A model generated the notes under the pieces. The model searched no databases, was not told the DNA's origin, and saw nothing but the letters and a program-made list of their open reading frames with translations. The translations under genes and the position numbers were made by a program. A stretch of DNA of 64,000 nucleotides, from positions 6,264,501-6,328,500 of the forward strand of contig CM069880.1 of assembly GCA_036172665.1 (NCBI GenBank), written 5' to 3'. The number at the start of each line of letters is the position of its first letter. Position 1 is the stretch's first letter. The stretch comes from Prosopocoilus inquinatus. Lineage: Eukaryota; Arthropoda; Insecta; Coleoptera; Lucanidae. This document shows positions 25,101 to 36,998 of the stretch, in pieces.

Positions 25101-27844
25101 TTATAAAAATATTTATTTATACTAATTTAATTTATAATATTCGTAGTTTTAAATTTAACAGTTCATAAAAATATCGTTTTAATGAAAAAGTAACAATATT
25201 CAAATCATCTACCATTACCACTATTTTTCTTTAGTATTAAACAAGTAGGCCACATATTTGTTTATAACGAAGTAACGAAGAATTGCCGAGTAAACGAGTT
25301 TCAAGTCTCGAACGCGTATTGTGAATCGAACAAGTATCGAGTATTGAACGGGTACGAGTACCAAGTAACGAATACACAAACAACAAATACTACCAATACC
25401 AGTTATCAAAATACCCATACCAATATCGAGTATCGAATAAATACGAGTACCAAGTAACGATTTCTGAAGTAACGAATAGTACCGATTACTTAAAAGTAAC
25501 GAAACTTCTCATCACTGGTGGAGACTGAGTAGGTGTATTCGTTATCGTGGTATTTATAGTGGTCAAGTGGGGGCAGTGAGCAGTGGGGTGGAACGGTGAG
25601 CGAGGATTGGTCTGTTGATCCGTCACGCACCAACAGGCCAGTCCCCGCTCTCCGTTCCACTCCATTACTCCCACTGACCACTATAAATGCCACCACAACG
25701 GACATACTTATTCATTCTCAATGACTAAGGAGGAACAACAGCAGATTTGAGAAAGTTCTTCTACAATGATAAACGAAACGTCGGTAGTAGAAGAACTTCG
25801 ACATATGCGGTTCGAACTACATGACTACAGAGCCTGATCATTATTCCCGTGTGTTCTTCAGTTATATTACGAACATTAGAAAAGAAATGATTTGTCATTG
25901 TAGTTGGAAGAAGAAAAAATTTTAAACAGTGGAAGAACAAAAATCGCAGGACTGAGAACGCGAATGGAATTGGCGTGGCAAAAAGAACGTGAAGAACAAC
26001 AGCGGTTGCTTCAAGAGACCGCAACTCTAGCAAGAGATTTACGCCAAACGCTATACGAAGTAGAAAGAGAACGCGATAAAGAACGATTGGAAGCACGTAG
26101 AAAATTGGAGCAATTAAAAAAGACGGGCGAGGACGAGCAAGAAGAAACCAAAAGAAAATTAACTGAGCTGCAGTTCGATTTGCTTGAACTAAGAGATGCT
26201 CACGCTAAATTAAGAACAACCAACGAGAAATTGCGTAGAGAAAAAGATCGCCATGATAAAGAACGCGTAGAGATGAAAAATCTCTTGACCGGAAGAAAGA
26301 AATTAGGCCAAGAAGATGAAAAGAAAATAAGTATTGTAGTGGAGCAAGTAGAAGCTCTCATGCAGATAGCTCCTGAATTATGTGGGAGCAAGGAGTCGCC
26401 TTATACACCTACACCTCCGCGAAGAGTGAAAGGTCCTAAATCTAGAGAATCTTCGCCGGCAATTGACCAGCGAGGGAGCAAAGAATCATCAGTAGTTAGA
26501 GAAGACCGCCAAGTACAGTTTCGAACAACTTTGCAAAGACTCGTCGACGCTGCGGAAGATTTAAAACGCTATCAGAAACTCAGCGAGGAAGATCGAGAAA
26601 GAGAAAGGATAAAACGGGTCATGGGAATGAGGCGAGCGACTTCAACGGAACATGAAAACACAGATTCGACAAAGACCTCTAGAGGACTGGTGAGGAACGG
26701 CACTACGGGCAGTAGTTTGAGTCGAAAGAGTTTATCGTTGGAACAAACTTCTGTTCTTCACGAACAAAACATCTGGAGAGGTGATAGTGACAGTGTTTCT
26801 AGTATGCACTCTTTAGACTTTACGTCTGACACTGAAAGTAGATGGATGAAGAGAGACACAAGTCTGGATAGTAGGTTATCGGGTGGTTCGACACAAAGCG
26901 AAGCCACTGGGAACGAAAAGAAAAAGAAGAAAGGCTTAATAGGTAAATTGAAACAGTTAACGAAGTCCAGGAGTATTGATGACCAAGACCCTGGACAGTT
27001 CTCGGCTGCTGAAGGTCTGTCGTCTAAGGTAACTTCTGTTTGACGATTGCATAATATTTGCAAATCGGTTAAAAGCTACAACTTTTTCTCTTTCAGCCAA
27101 ATTCGACTTCCGATATAAACGAGGAAAAAGGGAATAAACGTGATTTAAAGGACCGTTTGACAGGAATGTTTAAAAGAAGTGGTTCTTCTTCGAGAAGTAA
27201 TAGGTAAGGACAAATGCAGCGACGGCTCGTGCATACGAATTTGGGTAGGCGGTCGATGTGCGCTACGTAATGTTTGTTCCTTGTTCATATGTGTTAGACA
27301 AAGCAAGCGCTCTGGAAGTAAGTCTCCCGCCTACCCAAATATTTTGCCATGTGAGCCATCGCTGGGATAAACCTGTTAAAAATAGAAAACATTGTAAAGA
27401 TCTTCTGCGCTTCTTTTTTAATTTCTAGCACAGTTTCCGTATCAGCGTCACTTATATATTTGTCACGATATTTTTTGTATTTCAGTTTGGAAAGACAAAA
27501 TAAACCCAGCTCTACTCAAAGGCCATTAATGCGTACAGATAGCACCAGTAACAGCAACTTAGACTCTTCCGTAAGTGTCGTGTAAATGTAAAAACAAAGT
27601 CAAGTAATATTAAAATTTCTTTTATTAATTTAAAATATGTAGGATAATGATTAACTAAAATAAAATATAAATGTGTCTCTTCTAATGTATTTACATATAT
27701 AGAATGTTATGGTGAAAATTATTATTTATTTTCCAATTTTAATAGCGTTCAATGACAATACCTTTAATCTATTTAGCATATTTTGTAGAATTAACAATTG
27801 CGTTTTTTTTGCAGAACTTCGAAACTAAGAGAACCAGAAAATAA
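16159..27844 (+). CDS. Large coiled-coil protein, about 28 exons, about 2,000 aa (SOGA/MTCL-like?)
   Basis: Exons: 16159-16256, 16322-16647, 16742-16929, [17063-17157], 17504-17770, 17821-18095, 18147-18300, 18356-18547, 18602-18730, 19309-19399, 19814-20088, 20144-20265, 20334-20782, 20838-21209, 21262-21371, 21434-21550, 21605-21775, 21839-22087, 22154-22325, 22386-22512, 22563-22677, 22730-22998, 23061-23286, 23360-23527, 25904-27028, 27097-27203, 27486-27570, 27815-27844. Without the bracketed exon the phases close to 2,002 residues. The N-terminus has paired cysteines (GDPLCPLGFHP, RCKRCF), possibly a small zinc site, then a Ser/Asn-rich part. Nearly everything from exon 5 on is heptad coiled coil. 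LKLQLELSEQEASVLRKKVE-type blocks recall SOGA/MTCL microtubule-associated proteins, but I cannot confirm orthology. The C-terminus is basic and Ser-rich. TTG precedes ATG 16159 in frame; the ATG has a good context. The 23286 and 23527 donors are weak. Confidence 0.8.
18788..19286 (+). CDS. Unexplained 166-codon open exon inside the coiled-coil gene
   Basis: This lies in the intron between exons 9 and 10. ATG 18788 opens a frame rich in Thr, Ser, Tyr and Gln, with recurring VYTQT / EVQCD-like pieces, unlike the coiled coil around it. It reaches a GTAATT donor at 19287, leaving phase 1. That is the phase needed by the exon at 19814, so it could serve as an alternative first exon replacing 1-10. 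Only 22 bases separate this donor from exon 10, so it cannot be spliced to exon 10. Entered from exon 9 at the CTAG 18803 acceptor, the frame would stop after about 21 codons. A chance frame is possible. Confidence 0.35.
23641..25517. mobile_element. hAT-type element, 1.88 kb, in an intron of the coiled-coil gene
   Basis: The left end TAGTGATGGGAAGTTT and the inverted right end CAGTGATGAGAAGTTT are followed by long imperfect inverted arms (about 200-240 bp) made of repeated TACTCGTACTCG-like units. The flanks GTTGAGAC (23633-23640) and GTGGAGAC (25518-25525) form an 8-bp duplication with one mismatch, as expected for hAT. No transposase frame is inside. The element lies between the donor at 23528 and the acceptor at 25903 and should be removed by splicing. 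Confidence 0.75.
24162..24241. mobile_element. 80-bp palindromic MITE with TA flanks, nested in the hAT-type element
   Basis: CAGTGTGTCTCAGATTGCGC and the inverted copy at the right end pair over about 37 bp per arm, including GGCTACC-TGGGTAA. TA flanks both ends. Confidence 0.7.
25519..25725. repeat. Long imperfect palindrome in the same intron
   Basis: The arms run from GAGACTGAGTAGGTGTATTC through GGTATTTATAGTGGTCA on the left, and invert from about 25625 to 25725. The loop is about 15 bases. The arms are G/C-rich on one strand and would form a strong hairpin in the transcript. It is probably a MITE beside which the hAT-type element inserted. Confidence 0.6.
27217..27364. mobile_element. 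148-bp MITE in an intron of the coiled-coil gene
   Basis: The left CAGCGACGGCTCGTGCAT and TTTGGGTAGGCGG pair with the inverted right end (CCGCCTACCCAAAT, GAGCCATCGCTG). It sits between exons 26 and 27. Confidence 0.65.
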
Positions 27845-29316
27845 CTTCTTCCATAAATCCCACTTTTACACAAATGTAATATTTTGATTTACATTATGGT
27901 ACTTAGGTTGAAATTATTAAATAATCTTTCATGTGTAGTCTAAATTAGAAAATAATAAATTGTATTTATCTATGAATGACCTCCTTAATAAAATAATAAG
28001 TACTTTTTTAGGTTTATTTTTTATTATTTTCCAAAATAACTCGCACATATTCGTGAACTTGTGTGTACGCAGCCTTATAGTGATTTTAACCAAGGGCTTA
28101 ATACTTTCTAATAATTAGCAATTACTGCCTATTGTTTTATTCATTCATTTTTATTAAAGTTTTTTTTTTAATAAATCAATGTGTATCACCATATAGTGCA
28201 AGCTGTTTGGCATCATTGTATAAATCAAAACCGAAAAAAATTTCAGTTTCTAAATAATAAGTAACAGGAGTTGATGTGAACTAAACGAGAACAATGATTT
28301 TTTCAAAAATATACCTAATCTAGTAATTTATTTTTTACAGAGTTTATTGTATTTTTCTATCGATTTATTCATTTCAAAATTGATAAACGAAGCACACACT
28401 CTTTTTCTGTAAAAGTTACGTACCTATTTCAAAATTTGTACCTATGTAATTAAATTCGATAATTAAGCTACAAGTTAACGTATGAAGACGAAATTTGGCA
28501 CATAGCATCACTACATAGTAGTTAATTGCCTCCTAGGACTATTTTTATTTGGGGCTCGCTGCTCTAGTTTAGCAGAAAGAAAATATTTAACATTTGTCTA
28601 AATTGCCACGTTTTTATAATGACGTTCCAGACGTATAGCTGGTGGTATAACCGACGATTAGAAAAGGGTAGAAAGCTCGCCCTATTTATAACCATTTGTT
28701 ATAGAAGGACAACACAACGATTTTTGTTATTTTTTTAATTAAAAACGGCGTATTTGCCCCAATTAATTCTAAGTGCATTTGAAATACAGTTAATTACAGA
28801 GCATAGCTTCCAAAAAGTATAATTTTTGATCCACTTGTACTTTTTGTAAATAATTACCTTAAATTTATTGGACAGTTTGTAACAATAAAAGAAATAGATT
28901 ATCATTTTTACAATTTTGCAATAAAATATTACGCGTTTGATAAAATGTAAACAATTTTAAAATACGCGGGCACATTTGCGCAGGTGCAATAAGAAAATTG
29001 CCATTTTTTTGTGCTACGTAAGCTCAATTCGATCCACATTTGCTACACACATAGACTTGTATGGTAATCACGTCAATATGAAAATGCGGGCAATGGTAGC
29101 GACAAAGAGTGAGATAGGCATATTATCGTGTACATTGTACAATATTAATTTTTTGTCTACTGTACTCTGACATCTACACTTATTTGCAGGTACCACGAAA
29201 TTTTCCAAAGTTTAGACGCGAATGTAAAATATATTTGAGTTGAGCGTTTTGAAAATTGAAATGTCAAGTAATAACTTATTTTTCAAAATAAATTTTTGCC
29301 TTAGGTAATAACAGAA
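27845..29316. other. 3' UTR of the coiled-coil gene and upstream region of the PHD gene
   Basis: AATAAA-type signals occur near 27953 and 27987. No coding sequence is recognised. A TTAG at 29303-29304 just before the PHD gene start may be a 5' UTR splice acceptor. Confidence 0.4.
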
Positions 29317-30726
29317 ATGGAAATTTCAGGTGAGTATTATTTTACGATATTGGTGTGTAAATATAGAAATTTGTATACATCTTATAATTATGATAAATAA
29401 TTATTGCAAGGATTAATTACATTTTTTTAATTTGTTTTCCAGTGCCTGGAATGACGATGGCAGAAGAAAGCGTAAGTGAAAATCATTTTATTAAATGACT
29501 GACAAATAGAGGTTAGATTTTGAATCTTTGCTTGCTGACTCTGTGCTATTTATATTTTTCCTATTTTGTCTTTAACTATAATACATTTTTGCTTATAAGT
29601 TGAGGTGAATTGCTTACATGCTCAATTGTGCTGTTTATTTTAGATTAATGATGATGTATCAAGCAGTCCAAATGGCACCAGACGGCCCAGAACCAGCGAA
29701 GATTTTTATATGTTTTGCACTTATGTATTACAGTATGAGAACTATGACACAGAGAAAAAGGAGGTAAACCAATTTATAAAAAACATTATTTATTTCAGTC
29801 CCTTGGAAGCATACTTCAGATAAGCATTACGTAGTACTGATTTTTGCAGGAAGTTCGAAATGCGGCGAATCAAAGCCCACCACTAGACAGCTCTGGCAGT
29901 AGTGTTAACTCTGAATCCACCAACTCCGATGCACAACAGGATGACAAACCAAGCGGGGACGAGACAGATGACAGCGATTCATTTGATTTAATTACCTGCT
30001 TTTGCGGAAAACCTTTCGCTGGGAGACCTATGATCGAATGCTCTATATGCTTAACCTGGATACATTTATCGTGTGCACGAATAAAGAAGTCAAATATACC
30101 CGATGTAAGTACATAATATTCTCTTATTTTATTTATTTTGTGTCTCTATTCAAAGAAGGAAACTTCCTATTAGAACTCTATCCGGTTGTTATTACATTTT
30201 TCGTATAAAATTACTACTGTATCTAAAAATGCAATTAAACTATTTATGTACTTATCACATTGTAACGTGATTATTGGTAATATAATCAGTGTATCAGTTG
30301 CCTACATTTTTTGGATTGTATGATGAAATACCATCTCGGGTTAAAAAGATATTTTACTACGACTTGGAACCCTAAAATTTAGAATATCATCGTTCATTTG
30401 TAATTTTTAAACTCTTCACTTTCACAATTCACTACATTCTCAACTACTCAGACCAAAATTGTTTCGTAACGTGTTTTTCCAGAAGTATTTAATGAATATG
30501 GTTCAATAGCAGACACGCATTCTACTCTATTTCTGTTCGTGTAGCAGACTTTTATTACTATTTAAATGATGTTCAATTATATGACAATTTTTTTTATAAA
30601 ATAAATATTTTATTTTTAAAGGTGTTCCATTGTGCCATGTGCAAATCTATTAATAAGAAACAAAGGTCTGCTTCGCCAACTAATCCACCAGACAAGGGCG
30701 TAAAACGTCCTAAAAGAACAACGTAA
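29317..30726 (+). CDS. PHD-finger protein of the PHF13/PHF23 type, five exons, 173 aa
   Basis: Exons are 29317-29329, 29443-29471, 29644-29763, 29850-30104 and 30622-30726, all GT-AG and in phase. The N-terminal part has [17 protein letters not shown], matching the conserved segment before the PHD finger in PHF13/PHF23. A Ser/Asp-rich linker follows. The PHD finger (about residues 110-146) has the C4HC3 ligands in CFC, IECSIC, WIHLSC and HCAMC, split by the intron after IPD. Trp of TWIH is the usual H3K4me3 cage residue, so the protein probably reads H3K4me3. The tail is basic. The final exon reads through a GTAAGT-like sequence into a TAA stop, so an alternative splice there would extend the protein. 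Family assignment is firm; the exact orthologue is not. Confidence 0.85.
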
Positions 30727-33445
30727 GTAAATGTATATATATTATGTAACTGATGTGTATAATATGTAAATACTCTGAATTGTAAATTGTTTAAATACAG
30801 TGTGTTTTTTAAGAAGATATATTTCTATATTAAGAATCTTAGATATTCTAAATTTATTATAGTGTCTCTATACTTGTTGACTGTTATGTAGTGATATCAT
30901 GTGATAACTACACTCAAAGCACTCTAACTTTTACGTCGAAATGCATCAATTTAAATGTGTGTAATTCGCGAAAGATTTAATTTTTATACGTAGGTACACG
31001 AAATTTTATAATTTCATTTACAATTTTTTTATTACTTAGACATTTTATCTATTAATTTTTTCCACAAAGAAAACGAATAAAATCGTTTGACGAGAACTTT
31101 TCGAAAGTCATCAGATACAGTCGCTTGCAATAAAATTGCGTACATCTTCAAAACAAGTAGCAGAGTTTTTACCTATTTCTTGGTTTGTAAATGGGTATTT
31201 TGAGAATTTTGACGTTTCCAAACATACAGGTTAGCAAATGATAATTATTACTATGTTATATACGAATCAAATAGTATCTATTCAATAACTATTAACTACG
31301 CCATTCCAAATATTTAACGGCGCATAAACGTAATTTAAGGGAAATAGAATTGGCGATTACTAATGTTCTGCTATTAATATAATTTTTTTAACACTTGAGG
31401 AGACTGTTAATTGAAAGCTGTATACGTAATTCTCGATCATCTCCAACCATCCATCTTTTCTGTTTGCATCATAGTATTTTTTTAAAGCCATTGGCTACTA
31501 CTGTGAATAATAATATTAATAATAATAATTTATTGGTCCCAACTACACTGTCATAATAAAATGAGCATGGTAATTAGACAAGTCAAATTTAGATACAATT
31601 ACTATTCGTCTTGTAACTTACTCGTTTTCTATCACTCAGAATTTTTAATTATTTGACACTGACAAATTAAATTGCAAATCCAACTTAATACAATGAAAAA
31701 CAGGTGTGCCGATTTTTTTTGCAAGCCACATTACTTCGAGAATCTGTATCTACTTCAGTAAATAAGGAAATCGGTTACAATGGATAGATATAAATGCAGA
31801 AGCTCCTCGTAATACATTAAATATAGCTAAGTTCAGATGTATTAGGTACCCCATCATACGTATACAAACAAATAAAAAGAAAGGAATTGGAAGTAATACA
31901 TATTGTCAATATATTTTGTAATGTAAGGTGTTTCTCAAATTAATTGAAATTCCAAAAGTTCTCTCTATATTTTATTTTTGGTGGGTGCCTAATACATATG
32001 AACATAGCTGTAGATTTCTTAAATAAGTATATAAAGTGCTAACTAACACTATAGTTTGTTTTATAGGGGCTGTAAATGAAATGTGCAAAAACTCAATCAC
32101 ACTGATTCGTGGCCCCCTAAAAATGCCAAAATTAGTGTTCCCAGCAGACCGTTAAATTTAGTATCTGAAACTAGAAAATGTGACGTATTTAATCAAGAAA
32201 GTTTGCTAACATTATTAACAAGACCGCCCTATTTTCGATGATATATGAAATTGCCCTACGTATTTTTTTAAGAATCTACCATTTACCGTGAATAGGTAAC
32301 GCTATTTTTTTGTTGTTCTACAAGCATTAAACAAACTAACTATAAGTTACCATAGAAACAAATAATTTTTGAATGTTATCGAAGTTTATTTCCAAGATTA
32401 AATAATTATCTGTGAAATTACTCAATTATATTAGATTCTTTTGGTTATCGTTAATATTTTCGGTTATTTTCTGCTTCGTTTATTTAATGTTTTTATTAGT
32501 TGATGTTAATTTTGTTTAAAATGAAATTCTTGTTTCTGGAGTCTGGAATATGAAGAAATGTAATTTTTATTAAATTATTGGTTTCCATCGAGAAGTTTTT
32601 TTTTTTATGTACCGAGTGTCCACATTGCTTAGGCGCCATAGCAATTTCAGTGCTTTCTGTTTTAATTGTAAATTTCCGCTCCCCTATTGAAGTTACTGTT
32701 GTACTAAAATTGGTCTTAGCTAATGCATAACACAAAACGACGTAATGTGTCGTTTAGTGCTTTATGATATATTCAATATATCATGAAAGCAGAAATGTCG
32801 AAAAAATTGCATTCACACCGCTCACCTATGGTTAGTAAACAAAGTGGTAAGATCAAAACCACAAGATAAGTTATAATAGACTGTTATCAACCAAGTTCCA
32901 CAAGTTTTGACGATTGATTTGTGGTAATCATGTTAGTTAAACGCTGTCAATTAAATCTTGTGTGAGATGCAAATTACACTTGAAGTGTTAAAGGATATAA
33001 AATTCTTAAATTGTCATCTATTGGAAATACATTCTCCGTAGAGATTAGCGCCGTACTTTTCTTCCCCACATTTCATTGATACCCTGTAAAAATATCACAT
33101 TTTACTCTGTAAATTCCTTATTGTATAGAAATTAAGTCTTTCGTATTGAAATCATCCTAAGTGCGTATAAACATACATTTACATGTACATACATGCCTTT
33201 TTGTCATGTTTGCATAAGCATAACATTTTTACTTCTACAACGCATTTGTTATTTTAGTAAAAATGGAGTGTGTTAAGTAGGAGACTTATAATTTTGTAAT
33301 AAAAACAGTTTGTGTGTATAATGTCAAACATCAATTAATGAACTTTTGTTAATACCGTAATACACTGCGTTTCATTTCTCATCTACTCGCATTTTAATTT
33401 ATTTTATTTATCAACGGACCGATTTTAAATTTTTCGCCAATTATA

Positions 33446-33541
33446 CAGTCGCGATCAAACTAATCGAGACCGATTGACAGTTGTGTAACCCTTACTGCCA
33501 GCGTCAATAAGGGCGTAGTTAGGTTATGATGATCGCGACTG
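33446..33541. mobile_element. Short MITE with CAGTCGCGATCA ends
   Basis: The ends CAGTCGCGATCA and TGATCGCGACTG are perfect 12-bp inverted repeats around a 96-bp element. TA precedes the left end. The right flank has lost it. Confidence 0.6.
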
Positions 33542-33763
33542 GACATCTCTTTAAAGCAAACATTATTCAATTTTAAAACATTTTATATTGCAAACCATAA
33601 CATGGTCTTCTAAGATTGATTAGAAATTCTGAGAAATGAATAGTACAACTTAGACCTTATTTGGTCAAACATGTTATTAAGAAAAGTTGTTTAGAATTAC
33701 AAAATACTCCAGATTCTCAATTAATTATTTGTTTTAACAATGCAATAAATTAGTTGCAAGCCG

Positions 33764-33870
33764 TTTGAGTGGCAGTGGATGTCCTGAGTGTCCCTTGGGC
33801 AACTGTTTCGACCCTGTAGGGCAAGCAAGCAGCTCGAGAACTCCACTGCAATTAAACCGACTTGTTCGGA
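33764..33870 (-). repeat. Decayed copy of the hammerhead-bearing repeat
   Basis: On the minus strand the landmarks of the 39.8-40.5 kb unit are present in order: an AACAAGTCGG-like piece, CTGCAGTGG-like piece, CTCGAGCT, a GCCC-GGG stem, GAAACAG, and a GCAAC end. The CUGAUGA core is lost, so no active ribozyme is expected. Confidence 0.5.
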
Positions 33871-34920
33871 TTATGTCTAATATTTTTCATCCGTAAATGA
33901 GAAATGAAACGCAGTGTACAAATCTTTCGGATTTTGTTGTCGTTAAAACGTTTTTCCACTACATTTTTCTACTTGAAATATTTCGGCAAATTAATTTTGT
34001 TTATAAGGGGAAGGAAAAATTGCAGATACGTACGCATATCGATACCTTTTCGCTAAAGTATCGTAAGGCACATTTTATCAATTTTATAGGAGAGCACTTA
34101 TTATACAGATAATTAACATTACCTTTTGTGGACACTAATAATGTAAATACCCCCATATCTTACTTTTAACAAAAAGTAGAATTATAATATTCTGACAGGA
34201 CGTTCCTACACATGCCACTTGATACTTTGGCAAATATGTATCGGTATATGTTTGTTGATTTACTGATTGTCAGAAAAGGCGTCCATCAATAAGTGGGGGA
34301 TAATGCGAGATGTTTTTACCTTTTTTGTTACTAAAAATATTTAAAACGAAATAAACATGTGCAGATACGTTACTTCAAATAATGTAATTATTAAATTCTT
34401 TCCGATTATTTCTACTACTTTAGGTAGGTGTAATGTTTTATCATTTAATTTTAAATACTGCGTTTATGTTAAAACTGTTATAATTTTTGTAATATTTAAA
34501 TAAAAAAATACCTTTTCGACTGTGTACTTTCACTAAATTTTACAATCAATCTCTTTAAATCAATATTCAGAATTAATACGATAAATTGCTTTTATATTAT
34601 TTTGATCTTAAGTCATGTTTTCGTATTTACGTAAAATTGATTAAACATTTTAACAAATTTGAACCTGTGCAGAAATAATATATTTTCATTTTATTCTGAT
34701 ATTTGTATAAAGTAAAGTGAAAGCTTTCATAATAATTTAAAAGTAACGTTCATTGAGATTGTATTATTTAATGTATTTTCACATTTTCAATTGTATATTG
34801 TCATTGTATATTCACATTCACATTGTATATTTTTACATTCACATTGTATATTATTATTTATTTTTTTTTATCATTGATTATAACTGAAGTTGACTTTTGT
34901 CCGATGAAATGTGAGAAAAT

Positions 34921-35048
34921 AGTTTTTAAACTTTAAACGGACATTGTAAAATCGCAAGGAACACTCAACGTTTCACTATTCTTATTACGATAGCAATAGC
35001 AAAACACGTTCCTTGCGATTTGCAGTGTCCCTTTAAAGTTTAAAAACT
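34921..35048. repeat. Inverted-repeat element of about 128 bp
   Basis: AGTTTTTAAACTTTAAACGG and AATCGCAAGGAAC are inverted at the right end (GTTCCTTGCGATTT, CTTTAAAGTTTAAAAACT). TCATTGATTATAAC occurs just outside both ends (about 34871 and 35056), as a possible 14-bp flanking duplication. Confidence 0.55.
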
Positions 35049-36044
35049 ACTTTTTCATTGATTATAACATTGAAACACGTAAAAATCAAGTACAAAAATT
35101 GTGGAAAACTTTTATTATGCAGCGACACTGTAAACTTGTTGAAATGGATGGCTCCTATTTCATTGTTTTGTGACTTACAGTAAAAGAACTCGTAAGTTTG
35201 AGAAACATGAGGTTTCGATTGTACCAAGTTTTAAATTTTTAAGTTAATTGGTTTGTTGAATAATAATTATTACTGTAACTAATTGATATCGACACAATTA
35301 AATTTGAATTAATTGGCAAGATATGTAAAACTATGCAATTGTGGCACCATGTTATTATAATTTTATCTGTTGATGTATTTTAATTTTATTAGCATTACTA
35401 AGTATCTCATAAAAACGATTGTTTTGGACTGAATCATATATTTATTTTCATTCACCAAAGTTATACGTTTCGTTGATTTTTTTTGATTATTGTTATTTTG
35501 TTTTATATTTATTAAATATTGTTTAAATTACTTTCGAATATTTTTAAATTGCTATTTCTAGTTATTGAACAAGTTTTGATAAATGTAAAACAATTTGATC
35601 TTTCACCTTTGCTGTAACAACTAAACTACTTTAAGTTTTATATTCAAATCTACACAAATACATTATATGAAATGTGCATACGAACATATATTTGTGTTTT
35701 TCTTTCTCTTTGCTATACCTTTATTATATTTTTTTATATGTGCTGAAACATATTGAAATGAAAGAGTGTGTTATTTTTTGTTTATTTATTTTATCACAAG
35801 TCTTCTTGTAGACAAAAATTTAATCATTTCAATGACTGACTGTGTTTAAAATGAGTGAACATATAAAATAGCTAAATAATTTTTATAAATAACTGTATTT
35901 GCAATAAAATTTTATGTTAATCTCTGTAATTTTTATTCGTAAAAATTTTTAAGTACACCAAAATATTATGAAGCAGGTAAGTATAAAATAACTTTCTTAT
36001 TACTGGACTTTTGTCAAAAACACTTTAAGAAAAAAGCTTTATAT

Positions 36045-36583
36045 GCTTTCTTGCGAACACCCTGTATACATGTTTTTTTTTTTCTGTATTTTGATAAAGG
36101 TAACTTAAATCAGGAAAGTTTCAGGACCTTTTCCGCTAGATGTTATCGAAGTATCGGAGAAACAAATTACTATTTGGTGTTTCAGATTTTCAATTGTTTT
36201 CAATTTTCCTAACGGAATATCAGGTTTTTTTTTCATGGCAACGCATTCAGCATGTACGTCCCTAAAAACTTCTTTTCTAGCTATTGATACCGTTTCTCGC
36301 GAACACCCTGTATACAAGTTTTTTCTTCTTTATTTTGATATGTATGATACATCTCTAATGTAGCTGCAACTTCTGAAACATTCTACTGATCAAAACGAAG
36401 AAGAAAGTTCAAATAAACGTACATCTAAAAATCATGTTTCTGTGTCACAGTCAAGTTATTAAAATTATAAAATTGAAAATTAAAGATTCAATTTGTTTAA
36501 AATGTTAAAGTAAATATAGAAAAAAATTATTTAAGCATTATACAGGGTGTTTGCAGAAAACCGTATCGATAGCTAGAAAATTG
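36045..36583. repeat. Dispersed repeat with TACAGGGTGTTCGC-type ends, three partial copies
   Basis: GCGAACACCCTGTATAC followed by a T-rich and TATTTTGATA segment occurs directly repeated at about 36052 and 36299. The inverted form TACAGGGTGTTTGC with GATAGCTAGAAAA starts at 36542. These are probably remnants of one MITE family. Confidence 0.5.
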
Positions 36584-36838
36584 TTTTTTTAGAAACGAAC
36601 TTAATTAGACATCCTGACCGCGATGCAGAGGTAAAAAGGTTTAGGTTAAGATTATCTGACATCTGACACGTACAACCAAGCTTAAATTGATGTTTGAATA
36701 TATGAGTATTGTCGCTAAGTTGACTGTGAAGTATCGATTTAATTCATTTACGAAAATTTTATGATGTAACTGCAAAAATCCAGCGAAAAAACTGTATACT
36801 GCTTAGACCATGTACTTACATTAGAATTGCAAAATATT

Positions 36839-36998
36839 TGGGCCGTATTCTCATCTCATGATTTAAGTCGTCTCTAACTAAAGCCGTGATTAAAATGAAT
36901 ATAAACGATATAGCTTTATGCGAATTTCATGAGTAAGAGAGTGAGAGAAAATTTAATCACGCCGTTGCTAAATTAAAGACCAAGTGAGAATACGGGTC
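36839..36998. mobile_element. MITE of about 160 bp with GGGCCGTATTCTCA ends
   Basis: The left GGGCCGTATTCTCATCTCA and the right end (TGAGAATACGGGTC) are inverted repeats. The inner sequence also folds (TTTAAGTCG against AATTAAAGAC). Confidence 0.55.

Noticed and set aside
25761..27063. Minus-strand frames of about 100 codons under the large exon
   Set aside because: They are antisense shadows of the 25904-27028 exon.
32496..32735. Minus-strand frame of 79 codons
   Set aside because: It lies in AT-rich intergenic DNA and has no recognisable motif; length is expected by chance.
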